Shown piece after piece: positions 16,606 to 26,299 of a DNA stretch of 64,000 nucleotides. Position numbers and translations under genes: made by a program. Below the pieces are notes generated by a model. That model was not told the origin of the DNA. It saw nothing but the letters and a program-made list of their open reading frames with translations, and made no database searches. The stretch is from the NCBI GenBank assembly GCA_021782495.1, contig JAJXUV010000002.1, forward strand, positions 186,001-250,000. The letters are read 5' to 3'. Each line of letters opens with the position of its first letter. The stretch's first letter is position 1. Source of the stretch: Pseudomonadota bacterium. GTDB taxonomy: Bacteria > Pseudomonadota > Gammaproteobacteria > UBA1113.

Positions 16606-19600
16606 ATGCAAGACGCTAGATTAAGTTTAAAAAGTATTAAATTGGTTGGATTTAAGTCTTTTGTAGACCCCACCACTGTCGCTCTGCCTGGGTATTTAAC
16701 GGCCATTGTAGGCCCAAATGGCTGCGGGAAGTCCAATATCATCGATGCGGTACGCTGGGTGATGGGGGAAAGCTCTGCTAAGCAATTGCGCGGCGAGGGG
16801 ATGAGCGACGTTATTTTTAATGGTTCCACAGCCCGTAAGCCTATCGGTCAAGCATCTGTAGAATTATTGTTCAATAATCCCCAAGGGGCTTTGGGCGGCG
16901 AATACGCCCAATACCCGGAAATTGCCATCAAACGCTTGGTCACCCGCGAGGGCCAATCCGCCTATTTTTTGAACAATGTTCGTTGTCGTCGACGCGATAT
17001 TTTAGATATTTTCTTGGGCACCGGCATGGGGCCGCGCTCTTATGCCATCATCGAACAAGGTATGATTTCACGGCTGATCGAAGCCAAACCCGAAGAATTG
17101 CGTGTTTATTTAGAAGAAGCCGCTGGGATCTCCAAATACAAGGAACGTCGACGTGAAACTGAAAATCGCATTCGCCATACGCGTGAAAATCTGGACAGAT
17201 TAAACGATTTGCGCGATGAATTAGACAAACAATTGCAACGCTTGGAGCGACAATCCGCCAATGCACAGCGTTATCAAGAATTTAAAACGGAAGAAGACAC
17301 CTTACGCGCGCAATTGTTAACGCAAAAATTGTTGCGTTTCACTGAAGAAGGTGCACAATTGGCGCAAGCCATTCGAGAAGGTGAAGTCGCTTTAGAAAGT
17401 GAAATGGCGGCTTTGCGCGAAGTGGAAAAACTCTTGGAAATAGAACAAGAGCGTCACAGCGCCAAAAGCGATGCTTTGAATGAAACTCAGGCGGCTTATT
17501 ACACAGCAGGTTCAGAAGTCACGCGCATAGAACAAGCCATTGATTATCAAAAAGAACGAAGAACACAATGGCAAATGGATTTACATTCGACCCAAGCTTC
17601 TTTAACAGAAATGCAAGAACACCAAACCCAAGATACGGCGCGTATTCAATGGTTGACAGGTGAGTTGGCGGAAGTGGCTTCGCCTCTGGCCGAACACAGT
17701 GAACAAGCAGAAAAAGCGGCACAGCATTTGGGTCAGGTCGAACAAGCCTTTGACGATTGGCAACAACAATGGGACAGCTTTAATCAATTGGCCGCACAAA
17801 ATATGAAAGAAGCGGAAGTGGAGCAAACGCGTATTCGTCATTTGGAAGGCCAACAACAAAGTAGCCGACATCGCATAGAACGCTTGGAAGCCGATAATGT
17901 GCGTTTGAATGAAGAAATTCAGGGCAATACCTTGAGCAGTACTTTGTCGCCACAAATACAAGCTTTGGAACAACAAAAAACGCAAGTGGAAGCCACTAAA
18001 GTTGCGCAACAACAAGAAAGCACCACTTTGCGTGAACAACGTCAAAATTTAAATACCGAATTAGATGCTTTAAAAACCGAATTGCGCAAACAAGAAGGGC
18101 AATTGCAATCCTTGCAAACCCTGCAACAAGCTGGTTTGGGTTTAGACGACAGTAAAACCGTGAATTGGTTGGAAGAACAAGGCTTTTCGAAGCAGGCACG
18201 TTTGGCACAAGTGTTGAGTGTAGAAGAAGGCTATGAAACAGCACTGGAAGCGGTTTTGGGCGAGCAATTGCAAGCCGTATGTCTTCGCAATGTAGACGAT
18301 TTGAATTTAAGCAATAGTTTGCCACCGCATTTACAATTATTGTACCCACCGAAACATTCGAACGCTTCAGTGAGTGCACGGCGTTCTCTGGCTTCTTTAT
18401 TAAAGAGTGGTCAGGAATGGGCGCATTTGTTGCAGAACATTGAAGTGGTAGAGGATGTCGCAGAAGGTTTGGCCTTACTCAAAACAGCGGATCCCCAACT
18501 TTCTTTTATTACCCGAGAAGGGATTTGGATTTCACAATACGGCATACGTGTTCCCAAAGCGAGCAGCGGGGCAGAAGGGGTGTTAAAGCGCGAAGGACAA
18601 ATTAAGGCCTTAGAAGAACGTGTTCAAGAAAACAAAAATCGGATTGCCACTCTAGAAACACACATCGCCGATCTCCAAGCACAACGCCAACAAGTGCAAA
18701 AAACACAAGAAGAATCTCAAGCCACTTTGGAAGCGGTTAATCGACAAATCACCGAATTACGCGCCAATTTAAAAATAGAACAAAATAGATTAGAGCAATT
18801 GAAACAGCGCATCGCGCACCATGAAAAAGACAAATTAGATGAAAAAGCCCGTTTAGACTCTTTTGCTGAAGATTTGAATCGTGCGCGCCAACATTGGCAA
18901 GAAGCAATGGCCAGCATGGAAATCCAAGCTGAGACGCGTCAAACTTTATTGGCAAGCAAAGAAACTTTGCAACAGCAAGTGCAGATTGCTAGAGCTGAAG
19001 CAAAGGCTGCGCACGATACCATGCAATCCTTGCGTCTTAAAGAACAAAGTTTGAAAAGTGAATTGGATGCCAAAACAGAGCATTTGCAAAGAACCTTACA
19101 ACAATTGAAGCTCATCGAAGACAAAAAGAATGAATTGGAACAGTCTTTACACCACAGCACAACGCCTTTGGAAAATTTACAAGAGGAATTGCAAAAAGCG
19201 TTGGAAACGCATGTCTTGAGTGAAGAAGCCTTGCAAGCTGCGCGTGTGGAATTGGAAAGTGTTGAATTTAAAATGCGTGAATTCACGCAGCAAAGACATG
19301 GCATTGAAGACAAAGTAGAAATGGCGCGTCGTCAATTGGAACAACACCGTTTGCAAAAACAAACGACGGTGGTGCATCTTCAAACCTTACAAGAACAAAT
19401 AGAAACCCATGGCATTTCAGTGGAGGCAACCAAACTGTTATTGAATCCAGACATGACAGAATCTATGCTGGAAGAAGCTTTGCAAAAAGTATTGGATCGC
19501 ATTCAACGTTTGGGTGCTATCAATTTGGCTGCCATTGAAGAATTTCAAAGTGAATCTGAGCGTAAACTCTATTTAGACAAGCAAAATGCAGATTTGCTGG

Positions 19601-20124
19601 AAGCTTTGACTATTCTGGAAGAAGCGATTCAAAAAATCGATCGCGAAACCAAGGCGCTGTTCCAGGAAACCTTCGACACGGTCAATGGCCATTTGCAACA
19701 ATTATTTCCGAAGATATTTGGCGGCGGTGAGTGTTATTTAGAAGCCACGGGTGAAGAATTATTGGATATGGGTGTGTCCATTATGGCTAGACCGCCGGGT
19801 AAGCGAAATGCTACCATTCACTTATTGTCGGGCGGTGAAAAGGCCTTGACGGCTATAGCGTTGGTCTTTGCCATTTTCAAATTGAATCCAGCCCCTTTTT
19901 GTATGCTGGATGAAGTCGATGCCCCCTTAGACGACAATAACGTCTTTCGTTATTGTAATTTGGTCAAGGAAATGTCTAAGGAATTGCAATTTATTTTTAT
20001 TAGCCACAATAAATTGGCAATGGAAATGGCGGAGAATTTAATTGGTGTGACGATGAAAGAGCCGGGCGTATCGCGTTTGGTGTCAGTCGATATTGAAGAA
20101 GCCTTGTTAATGGCTGAAAATTAG
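16606..20124 (+). CDS. smc: Chromosome segregation protein SMC
   Basis: 1172 residues. SMC is the ATPase of the SMC-ScpAB condensin, which organises and segregates the chromosome. Visible: Walker A GPNGCGKS (residues 36-43), long Gln/Glu/Leu-rich coiled-coil arms, a hinge around 500-650, the ABC signature LSGGEKAL and Walker B CMLDEVDAPLDD near the C-terminus, then the D- and H-loop region FIFISHN. Full length for the family. The start ATG at 16606 begins MQDARLSLKSIKLVGFKSF, the normal SMC N-terminus. zipA follows after 14 nt, as in Legionella-type genomes; many enteric bacteria have MukB instead, so a true SMC supports a non-enteric lineage. Confidence 0.97.
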   Translation: MQDARLSLKSIKLVGFKSFVDPTTVALPGYLTAIVGPNGCGKSNIIDAVRWVMGESSAKQLRGEGMSDVIFNGSTARKPIGQASVELLFNNPQGALGGEYAQYPEIAIKRLVTREGQSAYFLNNVRCRRRDILDIFLGTGMGPRSYAIIEQGMISRLIEAKPEELRVYLEEAAGISKYKERRRETENRIRHTRENLDRLNDLRDELDKQLQRLERQSANAQRYQEFKTEEDTLRAQLLTQKLLRFTEEGAQLAQAIREGEVALESEMAALREVEKLLEIEQERHSAKSDALNETQAAYYTAGSEVTRIEQAIDYQKERRTQWQMDLHSTQASLTEMQEHQTQDTARIQWLTGELAEVASPLAEHSEQAEKAAQHLGQVEQAFDDWQQQWDSFNQLAAQNMKEAEVEQTRIRHLEGQQQSSRHRIERLEADNVRLNEEIQGNTLSSTLSPQIQALEQQKTQVEATKVAQQQESTTLREQRQNLNTELDALKTELRKQEGQLQSLQTLQQAGLGLDDSKTVNWLEEQGFSKQARLAQVLSVEEGYETALEAVLGEQLQAVCLRNVDDLNLSNSLPPHLQLLYPPKHSNASVSARRSLASLLKSGQEWAHLLQNIEVVEDVAEGLALLKTADPQLSFITREGIWISQYGIRVPKASSGAEGVLKREGQIKALEERVQENKNRIATLETHIADLQAQRQQVQKTQEESQATLEAVNRQITELRANLKIEQNRLEQLKQRIAHHEKDKLDEKARLDSFAEDLNRARQHWQEAMASMEIQAETRQTLLASKETLQQQVQIARAEAKAAHDTMQSLRLKEQSLKSELDAKTEHLQRTLQQLKLIEDKKNELEQSLHHSTTPLENLQEELQKALETHVLSEEALQAARVELESVEFKMREFTQQRHGIEDKVEMARRQLEQHRLQKQTTVVHLQTLQEQIETHGISVEATKLLLNPDMTESMLEEALQKVLDRIQRLGAINLAAIEEFQSESERKLYLDKQNADLLEALTILEEAIQKIDRETKALFQETFDTVNGHLQQLFPKIFGGGECYLEATGEELLDMGVSIMARPPGKRNATIHLLSGGEKALTAIALVFAIFKLNPAPFCMLDEVDAPLDDNNVFRYCNLVKEMSKELQFIFISHNKLAMEMAENLIGVTMKEPGVSRLVSVDIEEALLMAEN

Positions 20125-20138
20125 TGTAGGAGTAAAAA

Positions 20139-20789
20139 ATGGAAGTCTACTTGATTGTTGCAATTTGTGTCTTGGCACTCTTTGGTTTGTATGCCTTGAT
20201 GCGTCGAAATCAAGATAAAGATACGGTACCGCATTTGCAAAGTTATAAAGAAGAATTGCCTGTAGAAGACGATATTGTCGGAACGGTGAAAGTCGTGTCC
20301 GCAGAGGAATACGATGCAAAGTCTGCAGTGGCACAAGAATTTGCTGCCGAAACGCGTTCTGGAGCGATGAATGAAGATGAATTATTGTTGATCTACGTCG
20401 CTGCAGGGGCCAAAGGGCAGTTTATGGGTTATGAATTGATGCAAAGTTTGATGGCCCAAGGCTTGCAATCTGGCCCGATGAACATTGTCCATCGTTATGA
20501 CGAAGAAGGCCGTGTGGTTTTTAGTGTGGCTTCGGCAACGGGCGCAGGCACCATCGATTTAACCAATATGGGCGATTTTGCAACGCCGGGTTTGTGCTTA
20601 TTTATATATCCTCAAAAATCGGTGCGTCCACGCCATGCTTTCAATGAAATGGTCGATTGTGCACTGCAATTAGCAGATGAATTGGATGGTCAAGTCTTAG
20701 ATCAACACCGTGAAGCCTGGACTAAAAGCTTTGAACAAGAAAAGCGAGCTGCTTTGCCGGTGTATCAACCACAACTTTTAGCGAACTAA
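20139..20789 (+). CDS. zipA: Cell division protein ZipA
   Basis: 216 residues. N-terminal anchor helix (residues 4-20), then charged MRRNQDKD, a short linker, and a C-terminal ZipA domain (about 80-205) that binds the FtsZ tail; recognisable blocks are LLIYVAAGAKGQFMGYEL and CLFIYPQKSVRPRHAFNEMVD. The linker is much shorter than in E. coli ZipA (328 residues in total). AGGAG lies 7 nt before the ATG. It sits in a run with smc and ftsK, all cell-cycle functions. ZipA is confined to Gammaproteobacteria, which supports the taxonomic reading. Confidence 0.93.
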   Translation: MEVYLIVAICVLALFGLYALMRRNQDKDTVPHLQSYKEELPVEDDIVGTVKVVSAEEYDAKSAVAQEFAAETRSGAMNEDELLLIYVAAGAKGQFMGYELMQSLMAQGLQSGPMNIVHRYDEEGRVVFSVASATGAGTIDLTNMGDFATPGLCLFIYPQKSVRPRHAFNEMVDCALQLADELDGQVLDQHREAWTKSFEQEKRAALPVYQPQLLAN

Positions 20790-20795
20790 ACGACT

Positions 20796-23135
20796 GTGGC
20801 TGCTAAAAGGCGTCAAAAAACCAATGCCCGTAAAAAAGAAAAAGTAAAAGCCAAGGCCCCTTTTCCGGAAGAATTGCATTATCGCTTGCGCGAGGGCATT
20901 TTTATCTGCACGCTCGCTTTTGCGCTCTATGTCTTATTGTCTTTGCTTACTTATCACGCTAGCGATCCCAGTTGGTTTCGAAGCGCTTCAACACCTGAGA
21001 TTGTTAATGCGGGTGGCAGAGTCGGTGCTTATTTTTCCGATAGCCTCTTTTCCTTTCTTGGGTATTGGGCTTATGGATTGCCTGTGATGGCCGCTTATGC
21101 CGCTTGGTTTAATATCAAAGGTCGAAAAAATGCCGACAAAGAAGAAGCTAATTTGCATTTATCTGCTAGTAAATGGATTGGTTTTGCTTTGGTGATCGGC
21201 GCCGGTAGTGCGCTTTTCAGTTTATGGAATTTACAAATAGGCAATAGTGCGATTGTTCCCGGCGGCATTGTGGGTGATGCGCTGTCTGGATTATTGTCTT
21301 CCGATTTTAATGCCTTTGGGGCTAGTGTGATTTTATTGGCCTTGTTTTTTATGGGCGTCACTTTTTTCACGGGCTTAATTTGGCGACAATTTTTAAGAAA
21401 AATGGCAGTGAAACTCTGGACCTGGTTTAATGCTGCGCGTCAGAGAGTTTGGGCATTTTTCAAAGAATTACGCGCTTTTGAACGAGATTCTGAAGACAGA
21501 ATAGAAATACCAAAACCCCTGAAACTAGAAAAACCGGCGATAGAAGCTTCTAAAGAAGTACCGATGCCGCCTCGAAATGAAGCGCTTAAAATTGCCCTGC
21601 CCACGCCGCCTGCGCCTGTGAAAGCAGCCTCTAAAATACGAGGTGCTAAAGGCTTAGTCGATGGGTTACCTTCCTTGGATTTATTGGAACAAACGGTATC
21701 GAAGCAATTGCCTTTCTGGTCGAGGCAATCCTTAGAAGAAAAATCGCGTCAAGTCGAACGACATTTAGCGGATTTTGGGGTGACGGTTCAAGTCGAAGGC
21801 GTGCATCCTGGTCCGGTCGTAACGCGTTATGAATTGAGTTTAGCGCCTGGCCTTAAAGTCAGTAAAATTACAGGTTTGGCGAAGGATTTGGCGCGTGCTT
21901 TGTCAGTGGTCAGTGTGCGTGTGGTCGAAGTGATCCCCGGAAAATCCTTTATCGGTTTGGAATTGCCCAATGACACGCGCGAAACCGTGCGCTTGCGTGA
22001 AATTTTAGAATCTAAACAATATCAACAGTCGCGCAGTCCTTTGAGTTTGGCTTTGGGCAAAGACATTGCGGGTATTCCAACAATTGTCGATTTGGCCAAA
22101 ATGCCACACTTGTTGGTGGCCGGAACAACCGGTGCCGGAAAATCCGTTGGCTTAAATGCGATGATTTTAAGTTTGTTGTATAAAGCACGGCCCGAAGAAG
22201 TGCGTATTATTATGGTCGATCCCAAAATGTTGGAATTGTCGGTGTATGAAGGCATCCCACATTTGTTGACACCTGTGGTCACCGACATGCGCGAAGCGGC
22301 GAGCGCCTTGAAATGGTGCGTCACGGAAATGGATCGACGCTATGCTTTGATGGCCTCTATCGGTGTGCGCAATTTGGCGGGGTACAATCAAAAAGTCAAA
22401 GAAGCAATGAAAGCCGAACCTTTGTGGGACATGACTAAACCAGAATATCCGGATGGTTCTCGAGATCCTTTGAATGCCTTGCCGGCCGTGGTGGTGATCG
22501 TCGATGAATTTGCCGACATGATGTTGGTCGTCGGTAAAAAAGTAGAACAATTAATTGCGCGAATTGCGCAAAAAGCACGCGCTGCCGGCATTCATTTAAT
22601 TTTAGCCACCCAAAGACCTTCGGTGGATGTGATCACGGGTTTGATCAAAGCCAACATTCCTACGCGCCTGAGTTTCCAAGTCTCATCGCGCATTGATTCG
22701 CGCACCGTTTTGGATCAACAAGGCGCAGAACAATTATTAGGTCATGGTGATATGTTGTATTTAGCGCCGGGAACCGGTGTGCCAACGCGGGTGCATGGCG
22801 CTTATGTGGCCGATGAAGAAGTGCACAATGTGGTGAGTGAATTGCGTCGCGCTTATGGCGAGCCGCAATATTTGGTCGATATTTTAGCTGCTGCTGAAGA
22901 AGAAGAAGGTACTGGCACGGGACAGCCCAGCGGTGAAGCCGATCCTTTATACGATGAGGCTGTGAGTTTGGTGATTGACAGTGGCAGAGTGTCGATTTCG
23001 TCCATTCAACGGCGTTTTAAAATTGGCTTTAATCGCGCCGCGCGCTTGGTAGAAGATATGGAAAGCGCGGGTGTTGTCAGTAAACCCGGTTCCAATGGGA
23101 GCCGCGAAGTCTTAGTGCGCAGTGTCATGGAGTGA
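20796..23135 (+). CDS. ftsK: DNA translocase FtsK
   Basis: 779 residues from a GTG start only 6 nt after zipA. N-terminal membrane domain with four hydrophobic segments (about residues 33-200), a short linker, then the RecA-like motor: Walker A GTTGAGKS (about 443-450), Walker B VVVIVDEFADMM, and a C-terminal winged-helix gamma domain that reads KOPS (ends RAARLVEDMESAGVVSKPGSNG). It pumps DNA at the septum and activates XerCD at dif. The linker is short compared with E. coli FtsK (1329 residues), as in many bacteria. No good Shine-Dalgarno is seen, so translation is probably coupled to zipA. Confidence 0.96.
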   Translation: MAAKRRQKTNARKKEKVKAKAPFPEELHYRLREGIFICTLAFALYVLLSLLTYHASDPSWFRSASTPEIVNAGGRVGAYFSDSLFSFLGYWAYGLPVMAAYAAWFNIKGRKNADKEEANLHLSASKWIGFALVIGAGSALFSLWNLQIGNSAIVPGGIVGDALSGLLSSDFNAFGASVILLALFFMGVTFFTGLIWRQFLRKMAVKLWTWFNAARQRVWAFFKELRAFERDSEDRIEIPKPLKLEKPAIEASKEVPMPPRNEALKIALPTPPAPVKAASKIRGAKGLVDGLPSLDLLEQTVSKQLPFWSRQSLEEKSRQVERHLADFGVTVQVEGVHPGPVVTRYELSLAPGLKVSKITGLAKDLARALSVVSVRVVEVIPGKSFIGLELPNDTRETVRLREILESKQYQQSRSPLSLALGKDIAGIPTIVDLAKMPHLLVAGTTGAGKSVGLNAMILSLLYKARPEEVRIIMVDPKMLELSVYEGIPHLLTPVVTDMREAASALKWCVTEMDRRYALMASIGVRNLAGYNQKVKEAMKAEPLWDMTKPEYPDGSRDPLNALPAVVVIVDEFADMMLVVGKKVEQLIARIAQKARAAGIHLILATQRPSVDVITGLIKANIPTRLSFQVSSRIDSRTVLDQQGAEQLLGHGDMLYLAPGTGVPTRVHGAYVADEEVHNVVSELRRAYGEPQYLVDILAAAEEEEGTGTGQPSGEADPLYDEAVSLVIDSGRVSISSIQRRFKIGFNRAARLVEDMESAGVVSKPGSNGSREVLVRSVME

Positions 23136-23156
23136 GAATAATTTTCATGACAATCA

Positions 23157-23192
23157 TCCTCAAGCCCGCTTTCTCAGCTTGAAGATTTTTTT
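23157..23192 (+). terminator. Intrinsic terminator after ftsK
   Basis: Stem TCCTCAAGC / GCTTGAAGA (one mismatch) with an 11 nt loop, followed directly by seven T (23186-23192). It sits 21 nt after the ftsK stop and closes the smc-zipA-ftsK unit. Confidence 0.75.
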
Positions 23193-23283
23193 CTCGGTGT
23201 AAGATATTGAATATGGTATATTGGTTGTAAAAAATGTTAAACTATTATTAATCCATTACTGCAAGGGCGAGAGAGCAAAACTG

Positions 23284-24555
23284 ATGACAAAATCAACAGC
23301 GAAACCTGGCTTTTATTCTTGGGTAGTGTGGTTTACAGGCACTTTGTTTTATTTTTATGAATTCTTCATTCAAGTTGCGCCCAATGTCATGATGCCCGAT
23401 TTGACACGGCATTTTGGCATCAGCGCCGTGCAATTCGGGTATTTAGCGACTTTTTATTATGCTGGCTATGCCCTGATGCAACTTCCCGCCGGAACTTTGT
23501 TGGATCGATTTGGTGCGCGCCGTCTGATTGTGGTGGCAACTTTAATTTGCGCAGCCGGTTCTTTTTTAACAGCTTATGCCAATGCCTGGTTTTTAGTGGA
23601 ATTGGCGCGCTTTGCCACGGGGATAGGATCGGCTTTTGCGGTATTGGGATCTTTTGTATTGGCTGCGAAATGGTTTCCAACGCATCGCTTTGGCTTATTG
23701 AGTGGTTTGGTATTGACCATCGGTATGTTAGGCGCTGTAGCAGGCGAACACCCGATGGCCGTGATGGTCGAGCATTTTGGTTGGCGTCAAAGTCTGAATA
23801 TTTTAGCCATCGTTGGTGTTGTGTATGCTTTAGTCACTTGGTGTGTGATCAGCGATCATAAAAATCCGCTCAACCAACATCGGGTTGACACGACGCAGTC
23901 TTTCAAAGAATTGTTGAGCAATGTATTGACCATCATGCGCCAACCACAACCCTGGCTTTTGGCCGCTTATGGCTTATTGATGTTTACCCCCACACTGACT
24001 TTGGGTGCTTCTTGGGGCGCAGGGTTTTTAATGGCCGCCTATCAATTGCCAGTGGCCAGTGCAGGAAGTGTGATTTCTTTTATCTTCATTGGTTGGGCCA
24101 TGGGTTGTCCTTTGTTTGGTGTTGTATCCGATAGAATGCGGCTGCGCAAACCCCCTTTGTATATCGCCAGTGTGGGCGGAACGATTTGCTTGTTGATCAT
24201 GATATACGTGCATTTGCCTTCCTTGTGGATGTTGGATACTTTAATGTTGTTCTTTGGCATTTTTTCAGGCGCTTTTTTATCTTCTTTTTCTATTGCTCGT
24301 GAGTTACAGCCACCTAAAGCCACAGGTGCTGCCTTGGGATTTATGAATATGGCACAAAGTTTGGGTGGTGCGCTGTTGCCGCCTATCGTCGGTATCATTT
24401 TAGACATATTGTGGAGCGGCACTTTTCAAGACGGTGGTCGGGTGTATCTCTTGCACGATTACCGCTATGCTTTTCTGATCATGCCTTTAGAAACCGTAGC
24501 CGCGGGCTTGCTTTTGTTTTTTGTGAAAGAAACGCATTGTGTCGAGATAAAATAA
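23284..24555 (+). CDS. Major facilitator superfamily transporter
   Basis: 423 residues from the ATG at 23284; the frame extends to a TTG at 23221, but the hydrophilic MTKSTAKPG start just before TM1 fits better. About 12 hydrophobic segments. The signature between TM2 and TM3 is present (LLDRFGARRLIV), and a second related motif occurs after TM8 (VVSDRMRLRK). An inner-membrane secondary transporter; the substrate cannot be read. Similar MFS proteins are abundant in Legionellales, where some import amino acids in the vacuole (general knowledge, not shown for this protein). The neighbours (ftsK upstream behind a terminator, a flavoprotein downstream) give no functional clue. Confidence 0.85.
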   Translation: MTKSTAKPGFYSWVVWFTGTLFYFYEFFIQVAPNVMMPDLTRHFGISAVQFGYLATFYYAGYALMQLPAGTLLDRFGARRLIVVATLICAAGSFLTAYANAWFLVELARFATGIGSAFAVLGSFVLAAKWFPTHRFGLLSGLVLTIGMLGAVAGEHPMAVMVEHFGWRQSLNILAIVGVVYALVTWCVISDHKNPLNQHRVDTTQSFKELLSNVLTIMRQPQPWLLAAYGLLMFTPTLTLGASWGAGFLMAAYQLPVASAGSVISFIFIGWAMGCPLFGVVSDRMRLRKPPLYIASVGGTICLLIMIYVHLPSLWMLDTLMLFFGIFSGAFLSSFSIARELQPPKATGAALGFMNMAQSLGGALLPPIVGIILDILWSGTFQDGGRVYLLHDYRYAFLIMPLETVAAGLLLFFVKETHCVEIK

Positions 24556-24574
24556 TTATTTATTTTCCTTCAAT

Positions 24575-24604
24575 ATGCAAGAATATGCAAGAATATGCAA
24601 GAAT
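24575..24604 (+). repeat. Three tandem copies of ATGCAAGAAT at a start site
   Basis: Perfect 10 bp direct repeats at 24575, 24585 and 24595, each beginning with ATG. Because 10 is not a multiple of three, the three ATGs fall in three different frames; only the last (24595) opens the flavoprotein gene. Confidence 0.9.
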
Positions 24605-25776
24605 TTGACGTTATCATCATTGGCGCAGGTGCGGCGGGCTTAATGTGTGCCATAGAGGCCGGCAAACGGCAACGCAGAGTATTGGTGTTAGATCATGCGA
24701 ATAAAGCCGGTAAAAAGATTTTAATGTCGGGTGGTGGTCGCTGCAATTTTACCAATTACCATGTTACACCGGATAACTTTATTTCAAACAATCCCCATTT
24801 TTGTAAATCGGCTTTAAGTCGGTATACACCCTCAGATTTTATAGCATTGGTCAAAAAACACCGGATTCCTTTTCATGAAAAAACCTTAGGCCAATTGTTT
24901 TGCGATCATCAATCGAAAGACATCGTCGATCTTTTATTAACAGAATGTGAATTCGCTGGGGTAACCATACGTCTGAATACGGCCGTTGAGAAAATTATGA
25001 AAGAAAGCGATCGCGCTTTTAAATTAAAAACATCCGCTAGAGACTTTCACTGTCAAGCCTTGGTGATTGCCAGTGGCGGGTTATCCATTCCGACGATGGG
25101 CGCGAGCCCTTTCGGTTATCAAATAGCAGAGCAATTTGGTATTAAAGTATGGCCCACACGCGCCGCCTTGGTGCCTTTAACTTTACACCCTGCCGATAAG
25201 GATAAATTATCGATCTTAGCGGGTATTGCTGTCGACAGCGTGGTTAGCCACGCAAGTATCGCCTTCCGAGAAAATACTTTATTTACACATCGTGGTTTAA
25301 GCGGTCCAGCGATTCTGCAAATCTCGTCCTATTGGCAGCCTGGAGAAGCCATCGAGATAAATATGTTACCGCACATCGATTTACTAGGCTATTTAAAACA
25401 AGCGCAAAAACAACATCCGCACAAGCAAGTCAATTCGTTTTTAACAGAACATTTGCCAAAGCGCCTGATAGAATTGTTCTTGGAACCTACTTTAATGACG
25501 AAAACTTTGGCCGTTGTTTCTCACCGAGAATTTGAACAAATAGCAAAGCTTCTCAACGCGTATACGATCAAACCCAATGGTACTGAAGGTTATCGTACGG
25601 CAGAAGTCACTTTAGGTGGGGTGGATTGCGATGTGATTTCTTCTAAGACGATGGAAGCCAATGCCGTCAAAGGTTTGTACTTTATAGGCGAAGTCTTGGA
25701 CGTGACAGGCTGGTTAGGCGGTTATAATTTTCAATGGGCTTGGTCTTCGGGTTGGGCTGCGGGTCAGGTGGTGTAG
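24595..25776 (+). CDS. NAD(P)/FAD-dependent oxidoreductase, BaiN/YhiN (HI0933) family
   Basis: 393 residues. N-terminal FAD-binding motif GAGAAGLMCAIEAG (about residues 11-24), then the family hallmark KKILMSGGGRCNFTN (about 40-54) and the C-terminal block VKGLYFIGEVLDVTGWLGGYNFQWAWSSG, cut here: GEVLDVTG..GGYN. Members are flavoproteins of the HI0933 family; a few reduce bile-acid enones, but for most the substrate is unknown, so no pathway is assigned. The start is the third ATG of a 10 bp tandem repeat; no good Shine-Dalgarno is visible. Confidence 0.9.
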   Translation: MQEFDVIIIGAGAAGLMCAIEAGKRQRRVLVLDHANKAGKKILMSGGGRCNFTNYHVTPDNFISNNPHFCKSALSRYTPSDFIALVKKHRIPFHEKTLGQLFCDHQSKDIVDLLLTECEFAGVTIRLNTAVEKIMKESDRAFKLKTSARDFHCQALVIASGGLSIPTMGASPFGYQIAEQFGIKVWPTRAALVPLTLHPADKDKLSILAGIAVDSVVSHASIAFRENTLFTHRGLSGPAILQISSYWQPGEAIEINMLPHIDLLGYLKQAQKQHPHKQVNSFLTEHLPKRLIELFLEPTLMTKTLAVVSHREFEQIAKLLNAYTIKPNGTEGYRTAEVTLGGVDCDVISSKTMEANAVKGLYFIGEVLDVTGWLGGYNFQWAWSSGWAAGQVV

Positions 25777-25805
25777 GCTCTCTAAAAAATAGAAAAAAAA
25801 TCTAT

Positions 25806-25835
25806 TTTACAGCCTGGCAAATGTGGTGTTATACT
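25806..25835 (+). promoter_or_regulatory. Sigma-70-type promoter of the HEPN-MNT pair
   Basis: TTTACA (25806-25811), 18 nt spacer, TATACT (25830-25835), 47 nt before the ATG at 25883. Both hexamers are close to consensus. Confidence 0.6.
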
Positions 25836-25882
25836 GTCCATATCTCTTAAAAATCGTTCATTGAGCAGGAAGCCTGTAGAAC

Positions 25883-26299
25883 ATGATTGAGTATAACAAA
25901 TACAAAAAAACACTTCAGCATTTAATTGTCCAATTCGAAAATTATCGTACTTTGGATAAGCATCAGCCAAAATTGATCCAAGAAGCGGTTGCAGAATCGG
26001 TAATACAGCGTTTTGAAACCTGTTATGACTGCATGTGGGAAATATTGAAGCGTTATTTGTCAGAAGAGTTGGGTATTCCCGAAGTACCCCATAGTCCAAA
26101 GCCCATTTTTCGCCTTGCTTTTGAAAACGATCTATTTATCTCATCGATAGAAGCTTGGTTGAAATATGCGGATGCGCGTATAGGAACCTCACCTGATTAT
26201 AACGGTAAAAAAGCCAAAGTGGCTTTAAAAGTGATAAATAACTTTACAAAAGATGCGATTGCTTTGTATGAAACGATGAGCGGCAAAGCATGGAAATAA
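25883..26299 (+). CDS. HEPN-domain protein, HI0074/HepT-like (nucleotidyltransferase partner)
   Basis: 138 residues, all helical. It matches the HI0074 family of nucleotidyltransferase-associated HEPN proteins, which pair with a minimal nucleotidyltransferase and in several cases form toxin-antitoxin systems in which the nucleotidyltransferase adds AMP to the HEPN tyrosine. The HEPN active-site motif RX4HXY appears as R99-IGTS-P104-D-Y106: arginine and tyrosine remain, but the histidine is proline (codon CCT; CAT would be His). RNase activity is therefore probably lost or weakened (inference). ATG at 25883; the partner overlaps by 10 nt downstream, and the pair has its own promoter. Confidence 0.85.
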   Translation: MIEYNKYKKTLQHLIVQFENYRTLDKHQPKLIQEAVAESVIQRFETCYDCMWEILKRYLSEELGIPEVPHSPKPIFRLAFENDLFISSIEAWLKYADARIGTSPDYNGKKAKVALKVINNFTKDAIALYETMSGKAWK

